From contig NC_003279.8 of the NCBI RefSeq assembly GCF_000002985.6, positions 1,798,001-1,862,000 of the forward strand: DNA of 64,000 nucleotides. The letters run 5' to 3'. Both the position numbers and the translations under genes were made by a program. The notes under the pieces are model-generated. The model made no database searches and had not been told where the DNA came from. It saw only the letters and a program-made list of their open reading frames with translations. This document shows, piece after piece, positions 47,221 to 58,458 of this stretch. Positions within the stretch are counted from its first letter, which is position 1. Each line of letters opens with the position of its first letter. The DNA comes from Caenorhabditis elegans (lineage: Eukaryota; Nematoda; Chromadorea; Rhabditida; Rhabditidae).

Positions 47221-50200
47221 ATGGTCTCAAATGAGCAGCTCGCCGAGCAATTCGTCAAATTGTATGGTATTGAGCCAGAAGTTCGTGTCACGTGTCCGGG
47301 CCGTGTTAATTTGATTGGTACGTTGTTATTGGTCTTGCCACGATCGAAACTTTCGCAGAAATATATGTTTCTCTGGAAATTTTGCTTTACTGTATAAAAA
47401 ATGTATTAAAAATAATAAAAAGCATTTCGAAATATTTCCGCGGTTACGGTAGCTCAAAATTTTGAAGTTTCAATCGTGCCAGGACCCAAAAAGTGTTAAA
47501 AGTCCCGGGTTTTTTTCCTATCAGGGTTCAGGTATCAGGGACACGTTGAAATTATAGATTTTCTCCTCAAACACCTAAAATTGTATTTTATAAAATAAAA
47601 GATAATTTGAAATTTGAAATTTTGACTATTACGGGAACACAAAATTCTGAGAATGCATATTGCACAACATATTTGACGCGCAAAATATCTCGTAGCGAAA
47701 ACTACAGTAAGTCTTTAAATTACTACTGTAGCGTTTGTGTCGATTTAGCGGCTCATTGGTCATTTTTAACCGATTTTCAGTACTCTATCGATAAATAAAT
47801 TATTTATATTCACCTGAGCCCGTAAATCGACACAAGAGCGCTACAGTAGTCATTTAAAGAGTAGTTTTCGTTGCGAGATATTTTGCGCGTCAAATATGTT
47901 GTGCAATACGCATTCTCAGAATTTTGTGTTCATGTAATACAAAAAATTAAATCTTCTCCTCGGGGAGTACACGAGCCTACATAGATCGTCATGGTTAACT
48001 GACCACAGACTTGCAAAAATCATAGGAACTTGAAACAATTGAGAGAAAAATGACACTTTTTTATTTTGAAAAATGAAAGTTTAGTTGCAAAACTGCTGCC
48101 TTAGGTCTTGGCACGAATGAAATTTTATCAGCTACACGTGGTGCCAGGCTGTCCCATTACGGTTTGATCTACAAAAAAAAGCGGGAATTTTTTTCCCAAA
48201 AACAGGTGACGTCAGCACGTTCTTCACTATGCGAAATCAGTTGAGAACTTTGCTTCTCTTCTCCCGCATTTTTTGTAGATCAACGTAGATCAAGCAGAAA
48301 TGAGAGTTTTGACACCATGTGCAGCTACCGTAACATTTCCAGGCGAGCATATCGATTACCATGACTATGGTGTCTTCCCAATGGCCATCGACGCGGCGAC
48401 CACAATTCTGGCCGCAAAAAACGACACGAATTCGATAGTTTTTTCGAATTTCGACTCAAAATACGAATCATGGAGCTCACCAATTCCATGCCCATGGAAA
48501 GGATGTACTTCACCAAAATGGTTCGATTATTTGCTGTGTGGATGGAGGGGAATTATGAATAGAGAAGATGGACAAGAACAATTCGGAATGAGCTTCTTAT
48601 TATACGGAACTATTCCTCCATCTTCTGGTCTTTCGTCCAGTTCTTCGTTGGTTTGTGCGTCGGCGCTGGCCACGTTGTCGTTGATTGTGGATAATGATCC
48701 TTTTGAGCATATTTCTAGGTTTGTAGAGTTTTTTTTTTTGAATTTTGACAAAATTTTTCAGAATTTTGGGACCAAAAAAAAACTCACTTTTCGAAATGGC
48801 AGAGTTTGCCAAACTAGGCCATTTTGGGTCGGAGAGATTTTGTGTAGATTTAAGGCGCGTTGCGTGTCGCGTCGCGGCACGTTTTTATTTGTAGAACTGA
48901 TTTATTTGTCCGTGTGGAGTACACGACACTTTTCCACGCGTTGTCCGGCAGGCGATTGTCAATGGAGCGCGAAAAATTCAATGGCCAGAACCCCGTGTGT
49001 CTACCGTATACCTGGACGTTTGGGCGCGTTTTCCTCAAAATCGGATGATCCAGTTTTTTTGTTTTTTGTTTTTTTTGTGCACATGAAAAATGTTCGAAAA
49101 AAAATTCTAAATTTTTTGGACCAAAGCTTTTTTCCTTAAAACGCGCCCAAACCTGGCTTAACTCAAATTATCAGTAGAGCGCATTTGTATGGATGTACCA
49201 CTTGCCGGGACGTGATATTACGGGAATCCAAAATTCTGAGAATGCGTATTAAGCAACATATTTGACGCGAAAAATATCTCGAAGCGAAAACTACAGTAAC
49301 CCTTTAAATGACTACTAAAGGTTGATTTACGGAGCTCTCGATTTTCGAAATGTTTTAGAACTTCTTTACGAAAATCGACAGTGATTTTCAATTTTCCGTC
49401 GTTTCTTCGTATTATTTTCTCATTTTTTGCTCAATTTTAATATTCTAAATGCTTTTAAAAATCCAGCCCGTAAATCGACACGAACACTACAGTAGTCCTT
49501 CAAAGGGTTACTGTAGTTTTCGCTACGAGATATTTTGCGCGTCAAATATGTTGCGCAATGTACGCAAAGTACGCAAAAAACATAATATTTTGCATTGAAA
49601 CTCGAAGTTTGAATTTTTCTTCCATGTAGATTTCGGAACGCAAAATAAATCAAAAAATTGAAAATTTTTTTCACGGGGTTCTGACATTCCTCATTGCATT
49701 TTTGCGCTCCATTGACAATCGCCCGCCGGACTGGGAAAGTCGTGTACTCCACACGGACAAATACATTTAGTTTTACAACTAAAATCGAGCCGCGACGCGG
49801 CAACGCGCCGTAAATCTACCACCAAATATGGCCGAGCTAAAATAGCCTAGTTCGGCAAAAACTCTTCCATTTCAATTTATGAGGCACGTGGTGTCAGTGC
49901 TTCATTTCGATTTGATCTACGTAGATCTACAAAAAATGCGGGAGAAGAGACGCAGAGTTCTCAACTGATTTCGCATGATTAAGAACGTGCTGACGTCACA
50001 TTTTTTAGGCATAAAATTCCCGCATTTTTTGCAGATCAAACCGAACGGCCTGGCGCCATATTATAAGAATCGCGTGAAAATAATTTCAATAACATCGTGG
50101 GCCCTTTTTCCATAAAAATATTTTTTTTCCAGAAAAGACTTTGCTCATTTATGTATCGAAAGTGAGCCACTAATCGGAACACTAAGCGGTGGAATGGATC

Positions 50201-52402
50201 AAGCCGCCGAAGTTCTCGCATCCGAAGGAACGGCTCTTCGTATCGATTTTAATCCGCTTCGCTCAAAAAACATTCAACTTCCGAGTGATGCGGTTTTCGT
50301 CGTGGTTCATTCGAATACTGAACTGAATAAGGGTGCCACGTCACATTATAACGAAAGGGTTATTGAAGGACGGATTGTTGCACAAGTACGGCGGTCATGC
50401 AAAAAATCAATAAAAATCAGAAAAATTAAGCGAAAAATCGATAAATTTAGGATTTTTTTAGTTCAAAAATTTTTTTCGTTGCAAAAAACTTTTTTTTTCC
50501 GAATTTTCTAAAAATCGGAAACTTTTCTCAACGTCGACGTGGTCTCATTTCGTCTCATTTGTGTCTCAGTCTCATTTCGGCTTGATCTACGTTGATCTAC
50601 AAGAAATGCGGCAGAGTTCTAAACTGATTTCGCATGGTTAAGAACGTGCTGACGTTTCATTTTTTGGACAAAAAATTCCCGCATTTTTTGTAGATCAAAC
50701 CAGAAAGGGACAGCCTGGCACCATGTGAAGTTACAAAAAAACTACTGAAATATTATAAAACAAACCTCTTGTATCAGTCGACGGGTCTAGAAAATAAGAA
50801 ATAACTACCCAAAACGCCCATGTTGAAAAACTCGGCCACCAATTTTTTTTTTGGAAAAACCGGTTTTCAAATTGTTTCTGATCTGAAAAAAAAAACAAAT
50901 TTTTTCAGATTTTCAAACAAAAATTCAATATCACAAGTGGCTCATTTCGCCTCAAAGAAATTCAAACCTTAAGCGGAAAATCGTTCAAGGAAATTTTGAA
51001 AATTGTCGAGGAGCTACCGGATGAAGTCAATAAAGAGCAAGTTATTGATCTAATTGGTGCCGATAAATTGGAAGAATGTCTTACAGAGAATACAAGATCA
51101 TGTAAGCACAGTGTTTTAGCAGAAAAAAATAGAGATTTTTCGCGCTCCATTGACAATCTCCTGCCGGACAACGCGTGGGAAAGTCGTGTACTCCACACGG
51201 ACAATCACAATTAGTTTTACAACTAAAACCGAGCCGCGACGCGACACGCAACGCGCCGTAAATCTACCCCAGATATGGTCGATCAAAAATGGCCTAGTTC
51301 GGCAGAAACTCTTCCATTTCAATTTATGAGGGAAGCTAGAAATCCGTGTACAGAAATTTGAGAATTTTCAAAAAAAAATAGAGCGTGGCCTAGAAAAAGC
51401 GAGACATCGGCCACTGATATTTTAACAATTCTAATTTTGTTTTCAAATTTTTTGATTTCCGAAATTTTCTTTTAATCAGATTTTTTCAAAAAAAGATTTA
51501 AAAAATTCAGAAATGTTTCTTTTTCGAATTTTTTGGTTTCCAAAAAAACAAAAAAAAACCATTTTTTTGAGTTATTTGAAAAATTTAAAAAAAAAAAATT
51601 TCTTTTATTATTTGAATTCCGTAAAATTCAGAAAAAATTCATATTAAAAAAAATATTCGAACTCCGAAACTCCGAAAAAATTGTTTCGAATTTTTTAAAA
51701 TGGATTTCTGGCTTCCCTCATAAATTGAAATGGAAGAGTTTTTGCCAAACTAGGCCATTTTGGCTCGGTCGTATCTGGGGTAGATTTACGGTGCGTTGCG
51801 TGTCGCGTCACGGCTCGATTTTAGTTGACGACTTTCACAGGCGTTGTCCGGCAGGCGATTGTCAATAGAGCGCGAAAAGTTAAATAAGGATGGCCAGAAC
51901 CCCGTGAGAAAATTGTTAAATTTTTATATATTTTTTTAATGTTTTTTTAATCTGAAAAAAAAAGCATTTTTCGAATTTTTTTCAGAAATTAAACAAAAGA
52001 ACATTAGGATGTGAAAAATCGAAACAAGACCCAAAATATAATTTTTTTTCAGTCCAAAAATTCAAACTCCGCCCCCGCGCTCGTCACGTGTTCAGTGAGG
52101 CCTATCGTGTGGAACAATTCGAATCGGCGTGCGCCCAGAAAAACATTCAAGAAATGGGACGTCTAATGAACGAGAGTCATCGCAGTTGTGCCATTGACTA
52201 CGAGTGCAGTTGTCGGGAGCTTGACGAGATTTGTCGGCTCTATTTGGACCATGGAGCTCTCGGAGCACGGCTTACCGGAGCCGGTTGGGGAGGATGTGCC
52301 GTCGTGTTGATGGCCGCTGATGACGTGGATCGGGTGGTTGCCGAGTTGCCGTCGTTGTTCGTGTCGAAGCCTGCTCAAGGAATTCGGCTTCAACGATTTT
52401 AA
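47221..52402 (+). CDS. GHMP kinase: galactokinase / N-acetylgalactosamine kinase (GALK2-like)
   Basis: Exons 47221-47317, 48343-48718, 50133-50385, 50909-51101, 52053-52402 give 422 residues. The enzyme transfers ATP phosphate to C1 of galactose or GalNAc in the cytosol. The galactokinase signature (GRVNLIGEHIDYHDYGVFPM) spans intron 1. The GHMP ATP-binding motif is PPSSGLSSSSSLVCASA. SGGMDQA carries the catalytic Asp. The C-terminal motif is RLTGAGWGGCAVVLM. CAIDYECSCRELDEIC is typical of GALK2 rather than GALK1. Trans-splice acceptor GTTTCAG lies 13 bases before the ATG. Coding exons total 1.3 kb in a 5.2-kb gene because introns hold at least ten repeat copies. AATAAA at 52502. Confidence 0.94.
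47628..47938. repeat. Type C palindromic element, near complete
   Basis: Ends ACGGGAACACAAAATTCTGA and TCAGAATTTTGTGTTCATGT. Arms with ATTTGACGCGCAAAATATCT and its inverse. Galactokinase intron 1. Confidence 0.9.
48136..48322. repeat. Type B palindromic element
   Basis: ACACGTGGTGCCAGGCTGTC to TTTTGACACCATGTG, ending about 20 bases before the exon 2 acceptor of the galactokinase gene. Confidence 0.9.
48795..48996 (+). repeat. Type A repeat lacking its first 30 bases
   Basis: Begins inside the unit at GAAATGGCAGAGTTTGCC and ends GGCCAGAACCCCGTG. It passes directly into a type E element. Confidence 0.8.
48997..49205. repeat. Type E repeat, second copy
   Basis: TGTCTACCGTATACCTGGAC to ATGGATGTACCACTTG, matching 2398-2603. 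Confidence 0.8.
49207..49565. repeat. Type C palindromic element
   Basis: GGGAATCCAAAATTCTGAGA on the left; TTTTGCGCGTCAAATATGTT on the right. The loop region is extended with AT-rich sequence. Confidence 0.85.
49673..49885 (-). repeat. Type A repeat abutting a type B element
   Basis: Starts CACGGGGTTCTGACATTCC. At its right end, ATTTATGAGG runs straight into CACGTGGTGTCAG of the next element, so the last few type A bases are missing. Confidence 0.85.
49885..50065. repeat. Type B palindromic element
   Basis: CACGTGGTGTCAGTGCTTCA to GGCCTGGCGCCATATT, inserted at the end of the type A unit in galactokinase intron 2. Confidence 0.85.
50563..50828. repeat. Type B element plus 95-bp flank, duplicated at 53960
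   Basis: TCTCATTTCGGCTTGATCTA to GCCTGGCACCATGTG, followed by AGTTACAAAAAAACTACTGA and on to ACTACCCAAAACGCCCATGT. The flank is identical at 54125-54220. Galactokinase intron 3. Confidence 0.88.
51136..51349 (-). repeat. Type A repeat, first 25 bases missing
   Basis: Begins TTTTTCGCGCTCCATTGACA and ends GGAAGCTAGAAATCCGTG. Galactokinase intron 4. Confidence 0.85.
51703..51905 (+). repeat. Type A repeat with internal deletion
   Basis: GATTTCTGGCTTCCCTCATA to GGCCAGAACCCCGTG; the GTGTGGAGTAC part is missing. It is inverted relative to the copy at 51136 in the same intron. Confidence 0.85.
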
Positions 52403-53732
52403 TTGTTTCTTTTTTTTGTATTTTTGTTTTTGGATTTATTAATTTTTCAACAACAAAAAAAAACAGAAAACATATTTTTGGGATAAAATTTGGAAAAAGT
52501 CAATAAAACTTTCATCGATTTTTTATTTTATTTTTCTATTCCACAAACTCTACTGGAAAACTATTTTCTAGAAATGTATTTAAAAAGGCCAAAAAATCAA
52601 TTTTATCACGGGATCACATAATTCAGATAATGCGTACAGTGCATTTGTTTTTCCACTTCTACGACTTTAAAGGGGGGGGGGCGCATTTATGCGGAAGGGT
52701 CTTGCCGCGCATTTAGTCATCATTTTTAACAAAGTCTGTTCAAAATTCGCGGAGATCACGCGTAGATCACAATTAATTTGTAAAAAAGCAACAGAAATAC
52801 GAAATATGAGATAATATTTTGTGATCTACATCAGGGCTGGGACCAAAAAAAAAATTTGGACCAAAAAACAAAAAACAAAAAATTGAAGTTTTTGAAAAAC
52901 CAAAAAAAAACCAAAAAATCGATTAAATACCAAAAAAACCAAAAAATTCCCAGCCCTGCTCCGTATGTCGCTGCCGTTGTACCGCTTTCAGTATTCCCCT
53001 AGGAGTATGACTACCAATTATTATTACAGTGATCCTACGTGACCTCTGGCAGTGCTGTGAGCTCCATTTGAGGAGCGTTTTCTCAAAAAATTCGAATTTC
53101 CCGCCAAAAAATTAATGGGTATCGCCACGATTCTAAAGATTTCTAAAAGTTTCAAAACTTTTCTACAAATTTTAGACGTTTCCAGACTTTTCTGGAAAGT
53201 TCTAGAGGTTTCTAGACTTTTTAGAAATTCTAGAAGATTCCTTATTTTTCTAGAAAAGGGTAGAACTTCCCGGAATTTTCTAGAGAGTTCTAGAAAATTC
53301 CAGATTTTTGTAGAAAGTTCTAGAAGTTTCAAGATACGCCAAAAGACAAAAACTCATTTTTTCTTAAAGTACAGTAATCCTACAGTACTACTACAGCACC
53401 CCGACCATATCCTCCAACTCACTCCAAGTCAATGTCCCTTCAAAAGACAAAAACTCACTTTTTCTTAAACTACAATAATTCTACCGTACTCCTACAGTAC
53501 CCCTACGGTAACTCTACAGAACTACTACAGTACCTCGACCATATCCCCTTACTAACTCCAAGTCAATATCCAAAACTTTGCAGACTACAAAGACGCTACG
53601 AGATATTTTGCGCGTCAAATATGTTGCTCAGTACGCATTATCAGAATTTTGTGTTCCCATAATAGAATTATATTACACGCTTACAAAAATCATTTATTAA
53701 TATTCAATCCAAAATTCATTCAATAACTCGAT
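52403..53732. repeat. Intergenic: short repeats
   Basis: 52842-52960 has CCAAAAAAAAACCAAAAAAT runs bounded by CAGGGCTGGGACC and CCCAGCCCTG (inverted). 53140-53335 is built from GTTTCTAGACTTTTCTGGAA and TTCTAGAAA units. 53350-53540 repeats CTACAGTACCCCTACGGTAA-like 10-mers and a 50-base direct repeat (AAAAGACAAAAACTCA...). 53595-53665 is a type C half. No gene seen. Confidence 0.7.
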
Positions 53733-54393
53733 TTAAATTCGAGTTTTACAATCTGTCTTCCACGGTAGAACATATCGGCTTGGCGACACGTCAGATGATT
53801 TCCGCCGAAAAACCTTCTCCGCGATGAAATTTCGATAGCTGGCGTTTTGAATAATCATGGCAACAGTTCCAGGAATGGGTGCCGCCACAAATAAGGAATT
53901 TATGAATGTGGAGATTGCTGGAAGTCAAAAAAAATAAATTCGGAAGTTACATGTGGTGTCAGAGTGTCTCATTTCGGCATGATCTACGTTGATCTACAAA
54001 AAATGTGGCAGAGTTCTCAACTGATTTTGCATGGTTAAGAACGTGCGGACGGCACATTGTTTTGAGCAAAAATTCCCGCACTTTTTGTAGATCAAACCAG
54101 AAAAGGACAGCCTGGCACCATGTGAAGTTACAAAAAAACTACTGAAATATTATAAAACAAACCTCTTGTATCAGTCGACGGGTCTAGAAAATAAGAAATA
54201 ACTACCCAAAACGCCCATGTTGCCATGAATCTGTGAGATGAGAATCTGAAATTGTCTTACATGATAGTGGAGCCCTAATCTGAACTGTGGTGTCGATTAG
54301 AACCTTCTTTTGATGATTAAACGTGCTATTGCTCATTTTTCTCGTCTGTTTGTATAATTCGAAGAGAATTAGACAGCTTGATATAATGTAGAT
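53733..54393 (-). pseudogene. C-terminal part of a seven-transmembrane chemoreceptor
   Basis: Two reverse-strand exons, 54261-54393 and 53733-53917, join in frame (CTATCAT|GTAAGA to CCAG|CAATC). They encode the end of a nematode receptor: a TM5-like tail (IYIISSCLILFELYKQTRKM), a loop NHQKKVLIDTTVQI, then TM7-like FINSLFVAAPIPGTVAMIIQ and NASYRNFI, ending KTRI. The loop pattern (MSxxTxxHQKxLLI) is that of the Str superfamily; the subfamily is unclear. The earlier five helices are not found upstream, where GC-rich tandem repeats begin within 80 bases. The gene is thus truncated by rearrangement or its 5' exons lie farther away. The intron contains a duplicated segment from the galactokinase gene. 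Confidence 0.65.
53948..54225. repeat. Type B element plus 95-bp flank (copy of 50563-50828)
   Basis: Same element and the same following AGTTACAAAAAAACTACTGA... flank as in galactokinase intron 3. The right boundary is at GCCCATGTT. Confidence 0.88.
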
Positions 54394-54469
54394 CTAGAAT
54401 TTTCTTTTCTAATTTTTTTAAAGTTTTTTGAAGATTCCTAAGCCTAAGCATGTGCCTAAGCCTGTGCCT

Positions 54470-54730
54470 AAGCTTGATCCTACTCTAGGCAGCCCCTAGC
54501 CTACTCTAGGCAGCCCCTAGCCTACTCTAGGCAGCCCCTAGCCTACTCTAGGCAGCCCCTAGCCTACTCTAGGCAGACTTAGCCTACCCTAGGCAGACTT
54601 AGCCTACCCTAGGCAGACTTAGCCTACCCTAGGCAGACTTAGCCTACCCTAGGCAGACTTAGCCTACCCTAGGCAGACCTAGCCCGCCCCAGGCAGACCT
54701 AGCCCGCCCCAGGCAGACCTAGCCCGCCCT
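54470..54730. repeat. Tandem array CCTACTCTAGGCAGCCCCTAG
   Basis: Five 21-base units of CCTACTCTAGGCAGCCCCTA type, then six of CCTACCCTAGGCAGACTTAG, then three of CCCGCCCCAGGCAGACCTAG. This stepwise drift shows separate local expansions. Confidence 0.92.
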
Positions 54731-54734
54731 AGAC

Positions 54735-55270
54735 GCTCGAGAGCAAGGCCCGGAACTCGAGCGCAAGCCCCGAAAAGCGCAAGCCTCGAGCTCGAGTTGG
54801 GTTAGAGGCCATTCGAACGTGCGGTTTTACCCGGCTCCCTCGCACTTAGCGAGGGTCGAAGGCATGCGGCACCCAACAACGACCGCCCAAAATTCACCGA
54901 TAACCCAGGAAGCTCCCGAAGGCTTGAGGGAGAGAGTTAGCTGGCCCTCCGCCAGGCCAGAGATTCGCTTTCGCAGGACCCTGGCAGACCCCAAAATTCA
55001 CCGATAACCCAGGAAGCTCCCGAAGGCTTGAGGGAGAGGGTTAGCTGGCCCTCCGCCAGGCCAGAGATTTGCTTTCGCAGTGCTCTGGCTGTGGTGGGAC
55101 AACAATATGAAGGGAGGTCATCTTCTGGATGTACGGACAACTCACGGGTTCTGCTAGTTGCAGTGGAAAGAATGCAGGTTACTGGGAACACCTATCGATC
55201 GTAGAAGAGACGAGCGAGGACGACGCACGTCATCGCCTCCCCCCGTCTTGACGGGAAAGGCAGGCGAACC
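54735..55270. other. GC-rich block with a 95-bp tandem duplication
   Basis: CTCGAGCGCAAGCC/GCTCGAGTTGGG motifs, then a unit from CCCAAAATTCACCGATAACC to CCAGAGATT(C/T)GCTTTCGCAG occurs twice (about 54888-54978 and 54989-55080). It continues to CCTCCCCCCGTCTTGACGGG. Base composition is far from the AT-rich surroundings. No motif tells me its origin; a retroelement remnant is possible. Confidence 0.55.
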
Positions 55271-55379
55271 ACAAACGGTAAAACGGTGTATATTTCGATC
55301 GAGTGTTTATATGTAGATGGCGTTGGTAGTGATGAGTTCAATTCCAAAAGAAGGAATTTCTCTATTTTAATTTATTTCA

Positions 55380-55568
55380 GTGGATGGGGTAAAACATATG
55401 GAAACTATAATAGAGCACCCAGACATAAAACAAGTTCCTAATTTGAGGGTTGGACTTGCGTCCCTGATTGATAGGGTCAGGGACGTGAAAACCTTTAACC
55501 ATTGGGTTAGTGTAGAAAATCAACTGAAATCAGCACTAAACTTTAGACGCAAATATCTCAAGTTCTAA
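55380..55568 (+). other. Possible isolated exon, unknown protein
   Basis: ATTTATTTCAG at 55369-55379 is followed by an open frame of 62 codons (GVKHMETIIEHPDIKQVPN and NHWVSVENQLKSALNF) ending at TAA. Composition looks protein-like, but I recognise no family. No partner exons could be placed within 1 kb. Confidence 0.35.
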
Positions 55569-56034
55569 ATATCGGCGGGAAAAATTGTCTCTTATGTTCG
55601 AGAAGTAGTTAATATTTTTCGGGCAAAACTTGGGCAAGAAGCTGGAGCCAAATGCCGAGAAGGCAGGCAGCATTTCGCCATATCGGTGTTCAACACTCCT
55701 GGCCACCCATCAAGAAACTTGAGATCAAGAAGGCAACCGGAAAGGGTGGTCTTCTGGATCAATTCAACTCTTAGCCGGAAAATTTTGAAACCGTCATTTT
55801 CAGGTCGACAATTTTCAAACAAAAAACTGTTAGCTTTCAAATTTTTAATTGGAAAATACATAAATTACCAGGCTCAATAAATGATAAAATATCGATTTTG
55901 TGGAAAATTAATTATAAATTTTTATGAAGTTCAGTTAGGAAATTTAAATTCGATATTATGAATTCTTTCCGAAACGTTCAAATATTCTTTTTGCAGGAAC
56001 ACAACTCCCCAAACCGTCATGTCTCCATACTCTC

Positions 56035-56752
56035 TAACTAGGGAACCGTCAGAAGGTGCCCATCGGACTTGCATATTTTTTCGATAGCCCATGTCTTAAA
56101 ATGGTTACTCGTGAATTTTTAGCGGCAAAACTCCAGAACCAAGCTCACGGCGGGCTTCCAAATATCCTAAAATAGCACTGTAAGGAAGCACTTTAACGAT
56201 CTAACAAATCAATTTTCCATATTCACTTTGATAGCTCATATCTCCGCGGATAAATTTTTTACAGAAAAGTCATCAACTAAAAAGTTGTTGATATTGTTGT
56301 AAAGAACAAGTTTGTAGTTGAAAGTTTTTTACCAAAAAAATGTTTCTTTGAGATTAAAACATTAGAATAGCAATAACATTATAAAAATAACAGCAACAGT
56401 GCCGCACTTCACGCGCTTTTATCTCAAACAAACATTTTTTTGGTAACAAACTTTCAACTACAAACTTGTTCTTTACAACAATATCAACAACTTTTCAATT
56501 GATGACTTTTCTGCTAAAACATTATCCGCGGAGATATGAGCTATCAAAGTGAAATTGGAAAAGTGGCCCTCCAATAGTTCGTTAAAGTGCCATTTTAGGA
56601 TCTTTGAGAGCCCGCCATGAGCATGAGCTTGGTTCTGGAGTTTTGCCTCTAATAATTCACGAGTAACCATTTTAAAACATGGGCTATCGAATGTGATAGG
56701 TCTCATGTGCAAGTCCGATGGGCACCTTCTGATGGTTCCCTAGTTAGATCAC
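56035..56752. repeat. Foldback element with AACTAGGGAACC ends
   Basis: Ends AACTAGGGAACCGTCAGAAG and CTTCTGATGGTTCCCTAGTT. Arms of about 330 bp include AATGGTTACTCGTGAATTTT / AATTCACGAGTAACCATTTT and ATATCTCCGCGGATAA / TTATCCGCGGAGATAT. The loop at about 56370-56410 holds GCAATAACATTATAAAAATA. Confidence 0.92.
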
Positions 56753-56937
56753 GAGTAAAGGAGCCGCAAAAAACCAGCAGATCTTACCTCAAGAATGTCA
56801 TTTCGATAAATTAATACATTTCACACTCTTGAATAAATAATAAAGTTTTGTTTTGAATTTTCAAACAGAAAAACTTCAGACACTTTTTGCAAAAAATATA
56901 AAAACTCCAGTGTGAAAGCAAAAATTATGGTGAAGTG

Positions 56938-57440
56938 TCATAATGTACGCGCAAATTTAAAACTTTCAAAAACGTGAGCACGGCCAGCATTATTTTTGAC
57001 ATGATGATCGATGTTGGTTGGATTGATTCGGAGATTTCCAGTTGATACAATCATATCCGACAACTCGTCGTTCGTCAAATCACGCTTCACACCGGTTGTT
57101 GGACTTTTTTTCAAATTTAGAAACATCCAATAATTTTCCCATTTAAAAAAAAATTTTTATTTGAAATTTTTGCATTTTCTCTGTTTTTCTTCACGCGCTT
57201 TTCAACTGGTGAAAAAATAGATTAAATCCGGAAGCTTTTCAAGAAGCAACGCGAAATACAAAAATGGGTTACCGCAATTTTTGTTTCTTTGTTTTTGGGA
57301 TATAAGTTTTGACGATATAGTTTGCTATCTGCTGCAAGACCCTCAAAAACGATATCCTCCACTACAAGATCCTTGAGTGTATTTGCGAGCATCTTCCATT
57401 GTTCACTCTGAGCCGAGTTCTCGAATTTTGCAGCTAAATA
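56938..57440 (-). pseudogene. F-box-associated gene remnant (FTH/FBA-like)
   Basis: Two reverse-strand stretches look protein-derived. About 57301-57430 reads KFENSAQSEQWKMLANTLKD and on to EGLAADSKLY, close to the QWK-A-L pattern of FTH (DUF38) domains in fbxa-type proteins. 56938-57126 contains KRDLTNDELSDMIVSTGNLR. Between them I find a GTAACC donor but no good acceptor and no start. They may be degraded exons of one gene. Confidence 0.45.
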
Positions 57441-58458
57441 ATATCAGTTCAACATGAGTTTTTGAATATAGCATGTTCGTTCAAAAAGCCGGTACCAGGT
57501 CTGTCACCAAAAAAAAACGATTTAATTTTAATTTTTCGAAGACCGAAAAAAAGTTTAATTTTTCGAAGACCGAAAAAAAACCGTATTTTCGCTTCTAAAA
57601 TTCAAATGTCTGAAAAATTTCCGAAAAAAAAACAATAAAAACTTTTTTTAGCAAGATTCTTTTTATGAACGTATTTTTTCTTTTTCATTGTATTTCAAGC
57701 TAATTTTAAGCAAAGCCCGCACATAAACCCAATACCAAGGTTTAGAAGCGAGGTCCGGCAGACGCCTCAAAAAACTTTTTGAGTTAGGGTACTTAATGAC
57801 ATAAATTCTCAAATTTCAAGAAAAGGCGATGAGAATCGTGACCCGAAACTTATTCAGTACAACTTTGAATGGAAAACCAACAAAAATGTTTTCCTTGCTC
57901 TGTTATCATTTACTATATATACAGCGCTTATTCTGTGTGTCCATAATTTGTAGTCTATGTAGTTTTTATAGTCTTTGAAGTTTTGGCTTCTGGAGGGATA
58001 GTGAGTTAGGGTTCATGTAGGGATATAGTTGGGGTACTGTAGTGGTACAATAGTGGTACAGTGGGAATACTGTAGGGTTACGGTAGTTTCAGGAAAAATT
58101 AGTTTTCAGCCCCAGAAGTCGGGGGCCGCGCCGGAGGAGAGGTCCATAAACTCTCGATCCTGACAAACATCTTTAAGAGGAACAACTCTGAACCCACTGG
58201 AGAAGTGATTTTGGAAATTTGAATCCTGAATCGCGATCCCAGGTCGACCCATCTGAACCAACTAAACAAGCCTATTTTCCTTATTGGAAAAATTATCCGA
58301 CATTTCGAAAAGAATATGTTCATGTTGGATAGTGGAAAAATTGAATGAAAAGAGGTAGCAACACATTTAGAAAGCAGAGGGAAAAATAAATAAAGTGGAA
58401 ATATTGAAGGCAATTTTTTGGTGGTTGCGTAATAACTTTTTTGCATTTTGTTAAACAC
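57441..58458. other. Intergenic, AT-rich
   Basis: A doubled GAAGACCGAAAAAAA motif near 57535-57590 and a GGTACTGTAG-like decamer run at 58030-58085. No gene recognised. Confidence 0.5.

Noticed and set aside
55592-55861. Minus-strand ORF of 89 codons near the chemoreceptor remnant
   Set aside because: I checked whether it could be the missing receptor exons; it has no membrane spans.
58099-58458. Minus-strand ORF of 119 codons
   Set aside because: Composition is Phe/Ser-rich, there is no domain pattern and no splice sites link it to the neighbouring F-box exons.
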